Assembly (NCBI RefSeq): GCF_035946055.1
Contig: NZ_CP108364.1
Coordinates: 1,550,001-1,614,000 of the forward strand
Length of the DNA: 64,000 nucleotides
Source: Streptomyces sp. NBC_01341
Lineage (GTDB): Bacteria; Actinomycetota; Actinomycetes; Streptomycetales; Streptomycetaceae
Direction of reading: 5' to 3'
Positions 58,801-63,995 of the stretch are shown in pieces (position 1 is the stretch's first letter; each line of letters starts with the position of its first letter). The position numbers were made by a program, and so were the translations under genes. The notes beneath the pieces were generated by a model. That model was not told the DNA's origin. It did no database searches and saw only the letters and a list, made by a program, of their open reading frames with translations.

Positions 58801-61800
58801 TGTGCCTGGGTGCGTTCACCGGTGACCAGGGGACGCTGATGGTCCAGGGCGAGACGGTACTTCGCCCAGTTCATCGCCTCGCGGTACTGAAGCCCTTCGA
58901 GGGTTCTCAGCTCGCCCGCGCTCTTGGCAAGGCGGAACTGGTCGTCCCGCGTCAGCGTGGTGACCGGCGTCGCGCTGTCGGCCCACTGCCAGTCGGCGTC
59001 CTGCGCCATGGCCGAGATGAGACGGTCCGGCGTGTTGAGGGCCAGGCGGGCGGGGTCGTGCCCGGTCGCTGCGGTCGTGAACTCACGGACGAATCTGACG
59101 CAGTTGTACCGCAGCAGGTTGTACGACGCCTCGGAGTTCCGGGTGGCGTAGAGGTAGGCCTCGGTCAGCTGGTCCGCATTGACGGAGTAGGTCCCCAGGA
59201 CCCGGACCCCCTCTGCGAAGAGAAGGCCGGGCCCCTCGTCGCTGATGTTGCCGGGGATGTCGGTCGGGATCGCCGAGCCGTCCTCGGCCGGGTAGAAGCC
59301 GACGACCACGGGATGCTGCGCCCCGGGCAGCAGAACAGCCACCGACGCGTGCCCGACCTCGCCGCTCAAGTAGTCGAGGTAACCGCTCGCCCCGGGCTTG
59401 GCGATGATGGCCAGTTCGATGTCGTTGGCGGTGCTGCCAAGGTTCTCCTGCGCGTAGCTGCGCAGGGGCTCCATCATCTCCAGGTACGTGAGGAACGGAT
59501 CGTCAGGACTCCAGGTCGGCACCTGTACGGGCGCCGGCTGCTGGGTCTGCTCGACGTCCGCGGTGAGTACCGGCGTGCGGAGCGTGCCGTAGGTGGTGCC
59601 GAGCCGTTGGGACAGGGCGCGTGCGGCGTCCTCGCCCTGGACGTAGGCCTCGTGTGCGATCAGTGTGGCGAGGGAGTCCAGGAAGTCGAACTGATCGGAC
59701 TGCACCCGGGTGCGCTCGCCGGTGACCAGGGGACGCTGATGGTCGAAGGCGATACGGTACTTCGCCCAGTTCATCACCTCGTGATGCTGATCCCCTTCGA
59801 GCGTGTTCAGCTCGACGGAGACCGCGGCAAGGCGGACCTGGTCGTCCTGGGTCAGCTCGGTGACCGGAGTCGCGCTGTCGGCCCACCGCCAGTCGGCGCC
59901 CTGCGTCATGGCGGAGATGAGACGGTCCGGCGTGCTGAGGGACAGGTCGGCAGGGGCGTTGCCCGTCGCCGCGGCCGTGAACTCGTTCACGAACTTGACG
60001 CAGTTGTACCGCAGGAGGTTGTACGACGCCTCGAAGTTGCGTGTCGCGTAGAGGTAGGCCTCGGTCAGCTGATCCGCGTTGACGGCGTACGTCCCCAGGA
60101 CCCGGACCCCCTCGGCGAAGACCAGACCGGGACCCTCGTCACTGATGTTGCCAGGCACGTTGCCGGAGATCAGGTCCGCGTCCTCGGCAGGGTAGAAACC
60201 GATGACGACGGGATGCTGCTGTCCGGGCAGCAGGACGGCCACCGACGCGTGACCGACCTCGCCACGCGTGTAGTGCCCGGGCTTGGCGATGACGGCCAGT
60301 TCGATGTCCCGCTCGACGCTGTCGACGGCGTCCACGACATGGGCGTGCAGGGGCCGCAGCATGTTGAGGAAATCGAGGAACGCGTCTCCGTCGGTGTCAT
60401 GCTGCCCACCGCCCGCATCCCCGTCATCGTCGTAGTCGTCGAACCGCGAACCCAGGTTCGGGTACGAATCCACGAAGGCTGAGGCAATGACATCGGGCGA
60501 CAGCAGGACGTCCGGCTCGAATGCGGAATCGGCGGGCCGGCCCGTCTCAGCCCGTTCATAGGCCTGCCCCAACTGGGCGAGCATGTCCTCTATCTGCCCG
60601 TCGTTGTCGGACAGGTCCGTGTCGTCCTCGGTGCCGGTCCACGCCTCGTCCGGAACGTCAGCGATCCGTCGCGTGGCTGACACGGTCGGGGTCTCACCGG
60701 ACTCAGCCTGATGCGCCGCCTCCTCGGTGTCCGCTCCTGGCGTGAACGCGGCCCAGCCCTCTTCGGCCTGGGTGACCTCGTCGAGGAGGTCGTTGACGAT
60801 CGGGTGCGCCTCGCTCCGCCAGTCCTCGCCGGCCGTCGCGGGTACCGGCGGGCTCTGGAGTGTTGGTTCCACCGATTGACTGCTGTAGTGCCGACGCAGG
60901 CTCTCGGCCAGATCGGGGTCGATGTCGGGCTTGCCGAGGACGAGGCGTGCCGTGTCCAGGTCGTTCAGGCCCACCTCACGGACGGGGATCTCTGCCTGCG
61001 CGTTCAGGTTCCAGGTGACGGTCAGGCGCCTGTCGTAGGCGAGGCCCTCCATGTCGGACCGGACGACGAGCGCGGAGCGGACACGATCGTCCTGCAGGCG
61101 CGCCTGGAGCTCCTCCGTCAGCTCGGGCTCATGGGAGACCTCGACGACCGTGACGGTGTCGTCGCTGTCGAGGAGGGGCACCGTGTCCGTCGTGATCTCT
61201 CCGTCACGCTCCGTACCGGTCGGTGTGTTGTTCCGCGCGCCGTCTGCCGCCGACTTGCCGGACCGGCTGGGCTCGCCGGGCTGGAGGGTGTCTGGCATGA
61301 AGTCTGTCGGAGCACCGCCCGGCAGCCCTCTCGTGGCACGAGTGCCGAACTCGGCACGGAGTTTTTCGGACAGGAGCCAAGCCGGCCGCTCCGTGGGGGC
61401 GAGGTCCGGGCGGGGATCCTCGTGCAGTCGAACGGCGATCAGAGCGGCCATGTTGTCGAAGAGCGCGACGTACTGCTCCTCCGTCGTCTCCAGAGGCTCC
61501 ATGCCATCGACGTTCGGCCGTGCCTGATGCCGTCCCGTCATGATCCAGGCCGCCTGCGACAACAGGGCGTCCGCCACGTCCTCGTTGAGCTTCCCCAACA
61601 CCTTGTCGGCCCGGGCGAACCTCTCGGACCAGCGCGCCAGGACATCGGCATCGACCAACGGATATGGCCGTTCTGCCTTCCTGGGCGTGGGCTCCGGCGG
61701 TGTCGGCAGGGGGCGTCGGGTGGAGGTGGTGCCGCGTGGGGCCAGGTGCTCCTGGCCGGGGACGGTCTGCGCCCCTGCCTCGTGTGGCTCGCGCGCCTGG

Positions 61801-63995
61801 CTCTGCTGGATGGTCTCGTCGATGCTCGGGGGCGACGCGTTGCCGACCGGCCTGTCGAGGGGGGTGTGCCGATCGGTGCCCTCGGCGTTGTCGGCCGGGG
61901 CATCCACGGAGCGCCGGCCCGGAGCGAGAGGCACATGAAGCGGCAAGCCCTGCCGGGATGCAGGTGGCTGGGGAATCTGGTTGCGGCGGCGATAGTCCTC
62001 GGTGAGGGCTTCCCTCGCGGCCCAGTATTCGTTGAGGGTGGAGTGGAAGAACTCGGCGTGCTGAGGGGCGAATTCCTGCAGGGCGGGGCGGTTGGTGAAG
62101 TAGAGCACCGCGGTGCTCAGGAGATCGGGGCCCAGGTCGGTGGGATCTGTCGCCTCGCGGGTCTGCTGGATGAACTGGTCGAGGTCTTCTTCCAGCATGG
62201 TGCTGATGCGTTCGGCAGCGGTCTCGGTTGTCTCGTCGTCATAACGGGCCACCACCCCCGGCGAGGTCTCGCGCAGCTGCTGGATCGCGTGGGCGTCGGC
62301 CGGTGCCTGCTGCGCCAGATGTTCGGGGTCGGTCAGGAACTGCCGGATCGTGTCGGAAAAGCGCTGGCGCTCCGTCTCTCGCGTGGCATGGCCGAACTTC
62401 GCGGTGAAGCCTGTCCAGGCATATCGCAGCAGGCCGCGCGTGCGTTCACGCTGCATGTGCCACTGGGGGGTGTCTTTCCGGTAGCCGGTGATCTCACCTA
62501 TGGCCGTGTACAGGTCCTCCATGGCGGCCGATCCCAGGACCTGGCCCAAGGTGTTTGCCGCCACCCGGCCACCGGCCGGCCCGGACACCGGGGCCGCCAC
62601 CGTGGTGAGCAACCGCACGCCATCACCCCGCGTGCCGTCGGCGGACGGACCGGGCTCCACCCGCGTCTGGCCCGGACGCGATGAGTCCGGCGCAGTCCCG
62701 GCGTGGTCCTGAGGAGACGCCGCCGGCTTGTCGGTCTGATGTCGTGCGTCCCGCGCCGGGCGCGGGGAGTCTTCCTGGCCGCGGCCCGGGACGGGATCGG
62801 CGCCGGGCTGTGACACGGTCGGCGGCACGAGCGGGTCCGCAGGCCCACCCGGAACCGGCCTCGTCACCGCCTCGAGTGCCTCCCGGTATGCGGGTCCCGC
62901 GTGTTCGACCGGATGCGGCTCAACGTGTGCCAGCGGTTGGATGAGGATTTCTGCGAGTCTGGCTGCTCTCAGGTCGAGGTTCAGCCTGCGCTCGTAAGCG
63001 CTCAGCAGTTCCCGGTGCGCGGTGTCGATTTCACTTTCGGTGACCGCCCGATGGCGCCCTCGTGCGGTCAGGGTGTTCACCCGCTCTGTCAGGGACGCCA
63101 GTTTCTCGTGATCGAGTGGCAGCGGGGTGGGGAGCAGGTCCTCTCGACCTGTGGTGGCCGGCTGCGGGCCCCCGAGATCGTCGTAGAGCTGTCGCAGGTA
63201 GTCGGCGTCTTCCGACCCGAGTTCGTCCCGGTATGGCCTGCCGAGGACCAGCCCCGCGCCGTACTCCGCCACGAACTCAGCGGGCGAGGCGCCCTTCTTC
63301 GCGTAAGCGCTGATACGCCCGATCCGGTCAATCGCAGCAGGGTCCCGCAGCGCAGTTCTGAACATCCCGTCAAACAGGAGGAATTCGTCCGCGAGCTGGT
63401 GAATGAGTTCGTGGACGAGCGTGACCGTTTCGAACTCCTCGTACAGGGAGGACGTAAAACTCTTCGGGCCGCCACCCTGACGCATCGCCCCGAGTTCTCC
63501 GAGGATGATGCCCCCGGAACCGAACGCGGATGCACCCGGATTCGGGAAATCTCCGACTCTCGACGTAGTGACCTTCATGGCGTCGTCGATTTCTATCAAC
63601 CGTGTGTACTTGGGGACCCAGACATCGAAATCATCGAGGTCGAATCCCGCCGCCTGCGCATACTTCACCGCCCGCTCAATCCAGGACAGACGCTCGTCCA
63701 GCCACGGCTCAGGGATGGACCGGTCGTGTCGGACGGAAACCCGGGTACGCCCCACCATCAAAGGTCGTTCCGTGAAGGCAATTCCTCCCGACTCTTCCAA
63801 CCTGTTCCTGTCCTGGTTGGGCAAATCACCGGAGTCGATCCGGCGCTTCAGATACACACCCTCGAACTCCGGAACAAGGTTCCTCTCTTGGGCAGGCAAC
63901 CTCCGCAGTGCGACATCGGGAAGCTTGGAGAATATTCCCGCCTTGGCCGCAATCTCTGAAAGGAGGGCGTCCCGGTTCGCGAGCCGCTCCTTCAT
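40845..63995 (-). CDS. Giant multidomain 'lonely Cys'-type protein, 7,716 residues
   Basis: This single uninterrupted frame covers 23.1 kb. Its ATG (63995) is 5 bases from the window edge, so the true N-terminus may lie outside. Modules: residues 1-280 with HELIH (195-199); Pro-rich linkers and a helical segment; two permuted papain-like modules at about 1200-1800 (His1249/Cys1332, His1549/Cys1632); repeat A about 1905-3008 with Cys1993, His2062, Asp2085 and HELAH 2849-2853; repeat B about 3262-4379 with Cys3350, His3419, Asp3442 and HELAH 4201-4205; an OmpA-like stretch about 4411-4540; coiled coil about 4640-4780; unassigned sequence 5190-6850; coiled coil about 6850-6995; OTU-like segments near 7050 and 7330 lacking the Cys; a Pro/Thr/Glu-rich tail. 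I recognise the family only in general terms. Effector or toxin roles are inference. Confidence 0.85.
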   Translation of the reverse strand: MKERLANRDALLSEIAAKAGIFSKLPDVALRRLPAQERNLVPEFEGVYLKRRIDSGDLPNQDRNRLEESGGIAFTERPLMVGRTRVSVRHDRSIPEPWLDERLSWIERAVKYAQAAGFDLDDFDVWVPKYTRLIEIDDAMKVTTSRVGDFPNPGASAFGSGGIILGELGAMRQGGGPKSFTSSLYEEFETVTLVHELIHQLADEFLLFDGMFRTALRDPAAIDRIGRISAYAKKGASPAEFVAEYGAGLVLGRPYRDELGSEDADYLRQLYDDLGGPQPATTGREDLLPTPLPLDHEKLASLTERVNTLTARGRHRAVTESEIDTAHRELLSAYERRLNLDLRAARLAEILIQPLAHVEPHPVEHAGPAYREALEAVTRPVPGGPADPLVPPTVSQPGADPVPGRGQEDSPRPARDARHQTDKPAASPQDHAGTAPDSSRPGQTRVEPGPSADGTRGDGVRLLTTVAAPVSGPAGGRVAANTLGQVLGSAAMEDLYTAIGEITGYRKDTPQWHMQRERTRGLLRYAWTGFTAKFGHATRETERQRFSDTIRQFLTDPEHLAQQAPADAHAIQQLRETSPGVVARYDDETTETAAERISTMLEEDLDQFIQQTREATDPTDLGPDLLSTAVLYFTNRPALQEFAPQHAEFFHSTLNEYWAAREALTEDYRRRNQIPQPPASRQGLPLHVPLAPGRRSVDAPADNAEGTDRHTPLDRPVGNASPPSIDETIQQSQAREPHEAGAQTVPGQEHLAPRGTTSTRRPLPTPPEPTPRKAERPYPLVDADVLARWSERFARADKVLGKLNEDVADALLSQAAWIMTGRHQARPNVDGMEPLETTEEQYVALFDNMAALIAVRLHEDPRPDLAPTERPAWLLSEKLRAEFGTRATRGLPGGAPTDFMPDTLQPGEPSRSGKSAADGARNNTPTGTERDGEITTDTVPLLDSDDTVTVVEVSHEPELTEELQARLQDDRVRSALVVRSDMEGLAYDRRLTVTWNLNAQAEIPVREVGLNDLDTARLVLGKPDIDPDLAESLRRHYSSQSVEPTLQSPPVPATAGEDWRSEAHPIVNDLLDEVTQAEEGWAAFTPGADTEEAAHQAESGETPTVSATRRIADVPDEAWTGTEDDTDLSDNDGQIEDMLAQLGQAYERAETGRPADSAFEPDVLLSPDVIASAFVDSYPNLGSRFDDYDDDGDAGGGQHDTDGDAFLDFLNMLRPLHAHVVDAVDSVERDIELAVIAKPGHYTRGEVGHASVAVLLPGQQHPVVIGFYPAEDADLISGNVPGNISDEGPGLVFAEGVRVLGTYAVNADQLTEAYLYATRNFEASYNLLRYNCVKFVNEFTAAATGNAPADLSLSTPDRLISAMTQGADWRWADSATPVTELTQDDQVRLAAVSVELNTLEGDQHHEVMNWAKYRIAFDHQRPLVTGERTRVQSDQFDFLDSLATLIAHEAYVQGEDAARALSQRLGTTYGTLRTPVLTADVEQTQQPAPVQVPTWSPDDPFLTYLEMMEPLRSYAQENLGSTANDIELAIIAKPGASGYLDYLSGEVGHASVAVLLPGAQHPVVVGFYPAEDGSAIPTDIPGNISDEGPGLLFAEGVRVLGTYSVNADQLTEAYLYATRNSEASYNLLRYNCVRFVREFTTAATGHDPARLALNTPDRLISAMAQDADWQWADSATPVTTLTRDDQFRLAKSAGELRTLEGLQYREAMNWAKYRLALDHQRPLVTGERTQAQADQFDFLGDLATLIGAERHARGEDAARALSLRLGTTYGTLRTPVPTTDTAQTQRSPQTFDGILDLPEITDLTENTTGDEDANRADFTDLGDFTDADLAESTVLFDAPESAFLDVSDDWPADYAPMILFDAPDSAFTDTEGDWPDDATDDVAPSGDPEARADVPADEHAEASRQDTGSADPDAHPRVEETSRLHPDTPGLAAAKTRAWGDRGVRLPRDESALREIVADALEAHRLQEIDVTADDDASGPVSESPHEMSVQKCLTLVYSLRDTLFPDGITFGSRDDSALDGPAPSRDWTPVGAWQTVQDALRDTGVGSTALIVARRLSGMGHAWALHHLPSDSGDAGPGRIVTIDLTRPDSVTTAPVDIAPIEARAVIIDKTGRVATDTLPRFQESTSGQHALVLPAVNHQYGAGSVEKESLHPLAAPPGVRMLAVHTSGAKIDVDKMIFLRAPDNTVHPYDPFDQGLLPNGFELEVLPITEIVLPPLMVLPHGDDRKLTASEGLALLRKTQHALDTTTLTGRSFPLEKILTPEEGWKVTSRGHGSRVYPSPHGVGHRAYTQYTFGVPLTLLTETLGLSEERLALGHLRALVSTGRLVGNAVTVQYVREVLGIDASQHQLPFLAGLPGVEEIRGYTWLLFNHVAAWPLRTRFFKESLAKNMLPVALRHSFAVAHEALSSDAKEFLEKQARWIGLLFANNIKYVAAVYRKKLTPGIPDDMQDVLDAALPDTRFTVKDHLLTGLLGKKYGKQVSQTSAAGMDDFGQLDTNEGQLDLPLLLLEMRYFGDSGSLALKTDDEIESGFQEIADTVRDSYGRATRLHRKSATQLLAGYGRLLDMPLVKALTRVFETVRDLAPVPTDRYRQGRALPLLVKQRLAYDAVEYLGTGRLRPSFRSRLEQLGSALGGPTVGLPGQQHDQYEGARRAVRDALRMVDVIERGPVDEDEQVVYSRTAPGPASSRPPRVPALPAPAPGPRAGELDLDGVALGVDWYTALPDTEPVRVADSVIEVPAGVTRPVAARLQLTDLLRRMLVDDGVRARVAGSGVRVRVVPQDVPLSEAAGHADNTLSRAVAGRPVHDARGLTLPTEKLVLVAEENLLGESAAVEPGQPVQADGYSSAVHELAHLVFHFGLTPEDRATVRTSFGRKTELGPDAAWADGPVTDAVGRETGNYASQDAEEYFAQTTTALLGANHGNDPLTGQARNNGAVWVRENEPDLWPLLARVYGADPEQTGRYNPRAAVTAEDNLWQGFRALTTGSGETSTPAPAAEGVDGAALDALYGPVVTPKRVKDEERYPGSATAVRPNPLRFALDDMPPSLLSANPDAVWLYAVGEDGEITLGSETVTSTMRPDEFESLLAGILLRDPESLHDADPAVTPEQKLKSILDGQGHVGIAVRFDDEHGDTLAGGARISGEFRKSPDGDFWIVNDKSGRYMSAKVRPGLDPAQSAEWLHNVASRLSDHLGGAEVRPVQVKSAATVKAKPDTVDAGATGPDKDKGRAVGLESEPSVPSRDSESQQPPAEQGAMGDATARARQDTGSADPDAHPRVEETSRLHRDTPGLAAAKTRAWGDRGVRLPRDESALREIVADAVEAHRLQEIDVTADDDASGPVSESPHEMSVQKCLTLVYSLRDTLFPDGITFGSRDDSALDGSVPGRDWTPVGAWQTVQDALRDTGVGSTALIVARRLSGMGHAWALHHLPSDSGDAGPGRIVTIDLTRPDSVTTAPVDIAPIEARAVIIDKTGRVATDTLPRFQESTSGQHALVLPAINHQYGAGSVEKESLHPIQMPPGVKLPSGRILAEHKWGDGDRRAKIVADKSYFLRTADGTLHPYEKPRQGQSLPPGSKRELHAITEIVLPPLTVLPRGDGRTLTASEGMALLRKTQHALDATTRQAESLPLGQILTPADGWTLTPDGRQSQIQPSPHGLGHRAYTQYTFGAPLTVLTDTLALGEERLALPWLRDLVSTGRLVGDVVALTYVREVLGIDASQHQLPFLAGLPGVEEIRGYTWLLFNHVAARPVQSRFFKGTLTKNMLPVALRNPFAEVHEALSGDTKEFLETRARWISILFAERMEYLVEVYRKNYTPGTPADGQNVLATKLFDGFTVREYLITGLLGKKIRTQVSQEVAVGMNDELYQQLDTNEGQLDLPLILLEMRYFGDVGSLAMKSADEIDSGFEEIADTVRGSYDWATHLNGESTAQLLPGYRELLDGRLVKTLTRVFETVQDLAPIQKDRDHQWHALPLQYRQLIADEAVKYFSTGELDPSLRGHLEQLGSALGGPTVGLPGQQHDQYEGARRAVRDALRIVDAIERGTIEDVEESPALPAPAPGPRAGELDLDGVALGVDWYTALPDTEPVRVADSVIEVPAGVTRPVAARLQLTDLLRRMLVDDGVRARVAGSGVRVRVVPQDVPLAEAAGRDGGELSRAVAGRPVHDARGLTLPTEKLVLVAEENLLGESAAVESRQPVQADGYSSAVHELAHLVFHFGLTPEDRATVRTSFGRKTGLGPDAAWADGPVTDAEGRETGNYASQDAEEYFAQTTTALLGANHGNDPLTGRPRNNGAVWVRENEPDLWPLLARVYGADPEQTGRYNPRAAVTAEDNLWQGFRALTTGSGETSTPDSVPSADVSATTGPTVEDTAPAAEAVDGAALDDLYRPPHPAENPEANAPTPPPSPDWVREQEAAAGLAPGVWFGQGSTDVPSDQLGTVDTVAGRAVQDARRAGADRELRPVVTVTGYAEGGIEDADGVAVDQKRAQEVADVLRVGLTRQLGEAGLSPDAVVVVVVARGEDLPDADLASGLDRSVLLRRATITLHTPTSLIGPGDADAVVAGPGDLAFAALTGHHRKKMPLPDAAGESPDTEPADDGRVADSLSGDGPGAAVPDEEPVDESGVAEESATAQSEGKSAEPESKQPPVAQGELSEGEARAWENYGAALAELSAARGLADFAPGEPSGIRALRLHRVTEAEQRLLEAEQATVGQLAEGEQARPEALVRQEYGEAQGALTAALEFRAELLSRGRTLESKQAGDRVKHAQDRLVRARGALPSHSYSSAAAALSAESTGTDVPVVPPIQFTGPDSSVPPSSPTGETPTIEGPSPQPLVPNAALPLSEPTTVDDSLGDVPPVTGGGRPVQAEGVDEVLPKGVGESFFTSVLAHAVEHRLPSVPADMTVRDLRAHATAWFAASDLRTDDSMRVDPLDVIVGDLDTTTLRHTLDGVPLPGLLPHQQTAVDEALTDHMYREELQRHITDPQLRVTVAGLPAESVRDLLPHYTPDLAEAPEEERVRLTDAHHRDALKALLVTELRRDDEVSAHHWQRLLASAYPQWAEAAPDLSEIIGSTTASLVEQSIHDIRLSETPFFDRGMRAVALSVGLESAEPENGIPGFHFVADVTSTSSDVQTNDTGPSSAQSPAEAQKGQDPPAERRVRFLLPGSEEVVYPGPNAAIASIESQLKLHRPPRVDRSMLVPPASGTPVSFADGSRLPVYVTGDGTAPGRTYGHAAATLRGIDQVVTEIDATFGLAGSAKTESGDLLAHLRGALRDTPSLFHGHGYESPPFTLDGHRPVTLRVRTVPHGRWERFTDTHGTPVKVDVAHRSQSTTGASKTVSSTFQIGANVQIGPAAGVVGFGSVGGGVSSARSYNYGMLDQTLSQVETRALDDSHVHVDDVQYVFWLSGEAPGYGSSGLPRAVLRDHATFGVRNGLALRLADSDTLPSAVARTPDEMRLGPQSDYRLVHTEGYGPVQEIRQWALERAGRPAPGTQAHNEIAGFFTSDSFTRKAERLARGPVTGNPLLGEGTSAKAKGAFVVERVVPGEAHLLTSTSASEMRSTVQQTVKNERTLTRARGQQVNASLGASFDVSPDGGGLLGSVRIRIAAAMRYARNTTSGLVFGGSGSRKLVGRSKKVPTDLYLVQKTVHVRMTGDKEPTKFTTWSLDRMTRTEARRLAGWDDGTTLRKRNGTGQGDEPLAPVYLPEQNPALLGMSRPETFTYENGDRVAPGNGDNAPELTFLESFTDQVIRAAAREYPDMIAPLAELDPDDPRWRNNRNQYRMVLHNTLTVVNTLAHHSVAGNLEAIITTGVRIGLTVPGRFTRSYRYIWVDGRMTDRRYEGTQNDLILRGSITGTERLDSQKSFDQALERGFDAALQLRGAERGVMGTPSNIGSVQVGPRWVRQTGRKISYGPTVSFEQMAISGKPSHLHSYRLELTARTGGYWRFRSLWRGIGSLGVLGTQPFVIPEKEVHLVDEPVTGRVVLAVPDEHTPGPDAHVRAAPVSEPKIEVLHPATVKSLTTGDLSGLSEDRPGHPFGDQVFETVSAGAHRELATGITDVMREASGGSWHYTQIGAPAHGAAARIALPQWSGNSDQATGPYGERITGLFGKGPYLHQIGTLVHRMRILNPRAVSKPVKFETEQTIGAELQSSGAMSTTQSFFTGVTTYFLRTHDESTAFNGVYALFNRWGRSRTESSTVTRVVTSEMVRVDEGHKVLVVGDTQHDVAGSVRPDGLLAGPHRLTTWFRDSRAGRQLTFFADWLGHLPEKAAHRLGLITDGFGDVPGYVSKRWSLPAWLRDNPFGSHPVNSLDTTEVVAEFDRKLRELDLDDTSRERILSMVTPHALRALRGEMTTGPDAAERTSGGVRTRARVGRWGYRHVLVGSRTVPLRMELVAREPDFQGIDHSVTLWDNRVSTETVEAGVSTAASRALGVGVSERIQTGNDRVGAAGPTYNELGTSIRSTTAAGSTALYKTHIFYPNEPHAEYLTGYELRLVLELDGRKIEARGDVGRLREHLPLSLTVPETGDPVSAADPLATPVLTPPPYQATIWAQRGAGRMRQLIDRWRAVPHPDGTVRPFELPKHGFLVRRVVGQETLRAAGDLAIAKAYGTTVVSTADRVELSGKALDDAVAKARRTGLTEPTSAAALAVYTGTTQASLSAFYDDTTTADGYQVAGLHEQTFASGSDGDYRLYSRPDFTGAQLLAISPESTMETADRITHSRDVAEVRTGLHNIAAGTQPVVNAEAAGSSYPQASGTGSNTGEAEGRKLAVAEAAQLNVKPKTGRTFLFAIPTSWLSVADVDRHFKDSPVGSWLGRSLGPFGHIKPGPQAVETKAQVIAWVREDVARELGLITDDNFPSEVAAAWKNVSAAADAWVSADKKYWGHRRDAAEKQDALRQASTTAEQHLRDALEADRTRTGDGDGANRPETTGTDATTAGSDATTAGSDMATVARQRAAEAESEREKAESEAVGTLRADLDKAEAAAAEYHRVRAEADRFTRWHRLSEEQRRTVPKPPSADFKKAPAAPANKPERYSETPGQDGGEPVLTSPSGEKYTVHDVPSDGNGFYVALAEGLHQAAPQLFDDHGLPSAEDRQQFVTGLRERFAERLGQDADLLAVTVPDNTDKFTRAELAAADVTFDRAAERREFDDTGHIPLHADLPDGDRVRLAQQQLLRGGDADGGAGWDHGAADVLPLLAARVFGVRVTVVRDDGGFQQFTPPAEGGDDDARGQDPAPQRTGPDDAALPHVVLRLKNRHYRVALPEDKSALQPMLFDAGTQVPASGSATDVLDARNDTASNQPKRPAHKTPPWGSEAAPDRWRHGTVAGRPTLTAPDGSVHDLIPSRDDGNGFWSARAQWRSEAGIQDAAGSALRDPVRKLVERLSLPPSAELDRSGRFTHEELSAARLRLSPAQLEQFNDAGGRLPDDVRLTTSQLQALMRTQLTAGRHWDDAATQLAVEAVTTGDEVRLTVVSEDGSAVTHARAGATDTRTMVLYRRGSEFLLVRPRPSGTRAADTSETQAAPVTPEALGVQQAPEVLEVAMPPAPPTPPTAPAPQAPQAPQAPQAPKTPDSHGGGERRQTPEPARQTVSGEAKARSSVEPTPGTGEQPPPADPAPANANRSTESGASSDGPGGVAPVPPQPTETPAETETPAETETPAIQDQTVTRTGGPAARENTGTHRQPEQEDDGPVSLVQTVFSVLTGNDRPTTRPSPDTRGGRARSVPDGGRTP
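41065..41110 (-). repeat. 18-bp tandem repeat in the giant gene's 3' end
   Basis: The unit GGTGTCTCCGTCTCGGCC is present about 2.5 times and encodes ETPAET repeats in the acidic, proline-rich C-terminal tail. Confidence 0.85.
41338..41379 (-). repeat. 9-bp tandem repeat encoding Gln-Ala-Pro
   Basis: The unit GGGGCCTGT recurs about four times and encodes a QAPQAPQAPQAP linker, a flexible extended segment between the OTU-like region and the tail. Confidence 0.85.
43195..43250 (-). repeat. 21-bp tandem repeat in the coiled-coil region
   Basis: About 2.7 copies of a 21-base unit encode DATTAGS repeats, interrupting the coiled-coil segment (about residues 6915-6935) of the giant protein. Confidence 0.8.
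50859..54212 (-). repeat. Internal direct repeat, copy B (about 3.35 kb) in the giant gene
   Basis: This copy matches 54972-58283 in the same orientation. The segments 53465-54212 and about 50965-51880 are nearly identical to copy A; the central part (about 51900-53460) is diverged. Copy B has a 57-base insertion near its left end (about 50909-50965). It encodes the second Cys-His-Asp module and the second HELAH module. Confidence 0.9.
54972..58283 (-). repeat. Internal direct repeat, copy A (about 3.3 kb) in the giant gene
   Basis: Offset from copy B is 4,071 bases at the right end and 4,056 bases at the HELAH motif. The 754-base stretch between copies (54213-54971) is unique and encodes a DDMPPSLLSANPDAVWLYAV-type segment of unknown role. 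Both copies contain a less GC-rich core (56520-56900 here, 52420-52790 in copy B). Confidence 0.9.
58641..59500 (-). repeat. Permuted papain-like module, second copy
   Basis: The encoded residues (about 1499-1785) repeat those of 59541-60392 at an exact 900-base offset. His1549 is in GEVGHASVAVLLPG and Cys1632 in NLLRYNCVRFVREF. His preceding Cys is the order in circularly permuted NlpC/P60- and LRAT-like papain folds. Confidence 0.8.
59541..60392 (-). repeat. Permuted papain-like module, first copy
   Basis: Encodes about residues 1202-1485 with His1249 in GEVGHASVAVLLPG and Cys1332 in NLLRYNCVKFVNEF. The two copies are mostly identical around the putative catalytic residues and diverge more near their starts. 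Confidence 0.8.

Noticed and set aside
40845..63995. Modular polyketide synthase or nonribosomal peptide synthetase
   Set aside because: Despite the size there are no ketosynthase, acyltransferase, adenylation, condensation or carrier-protein motifs.
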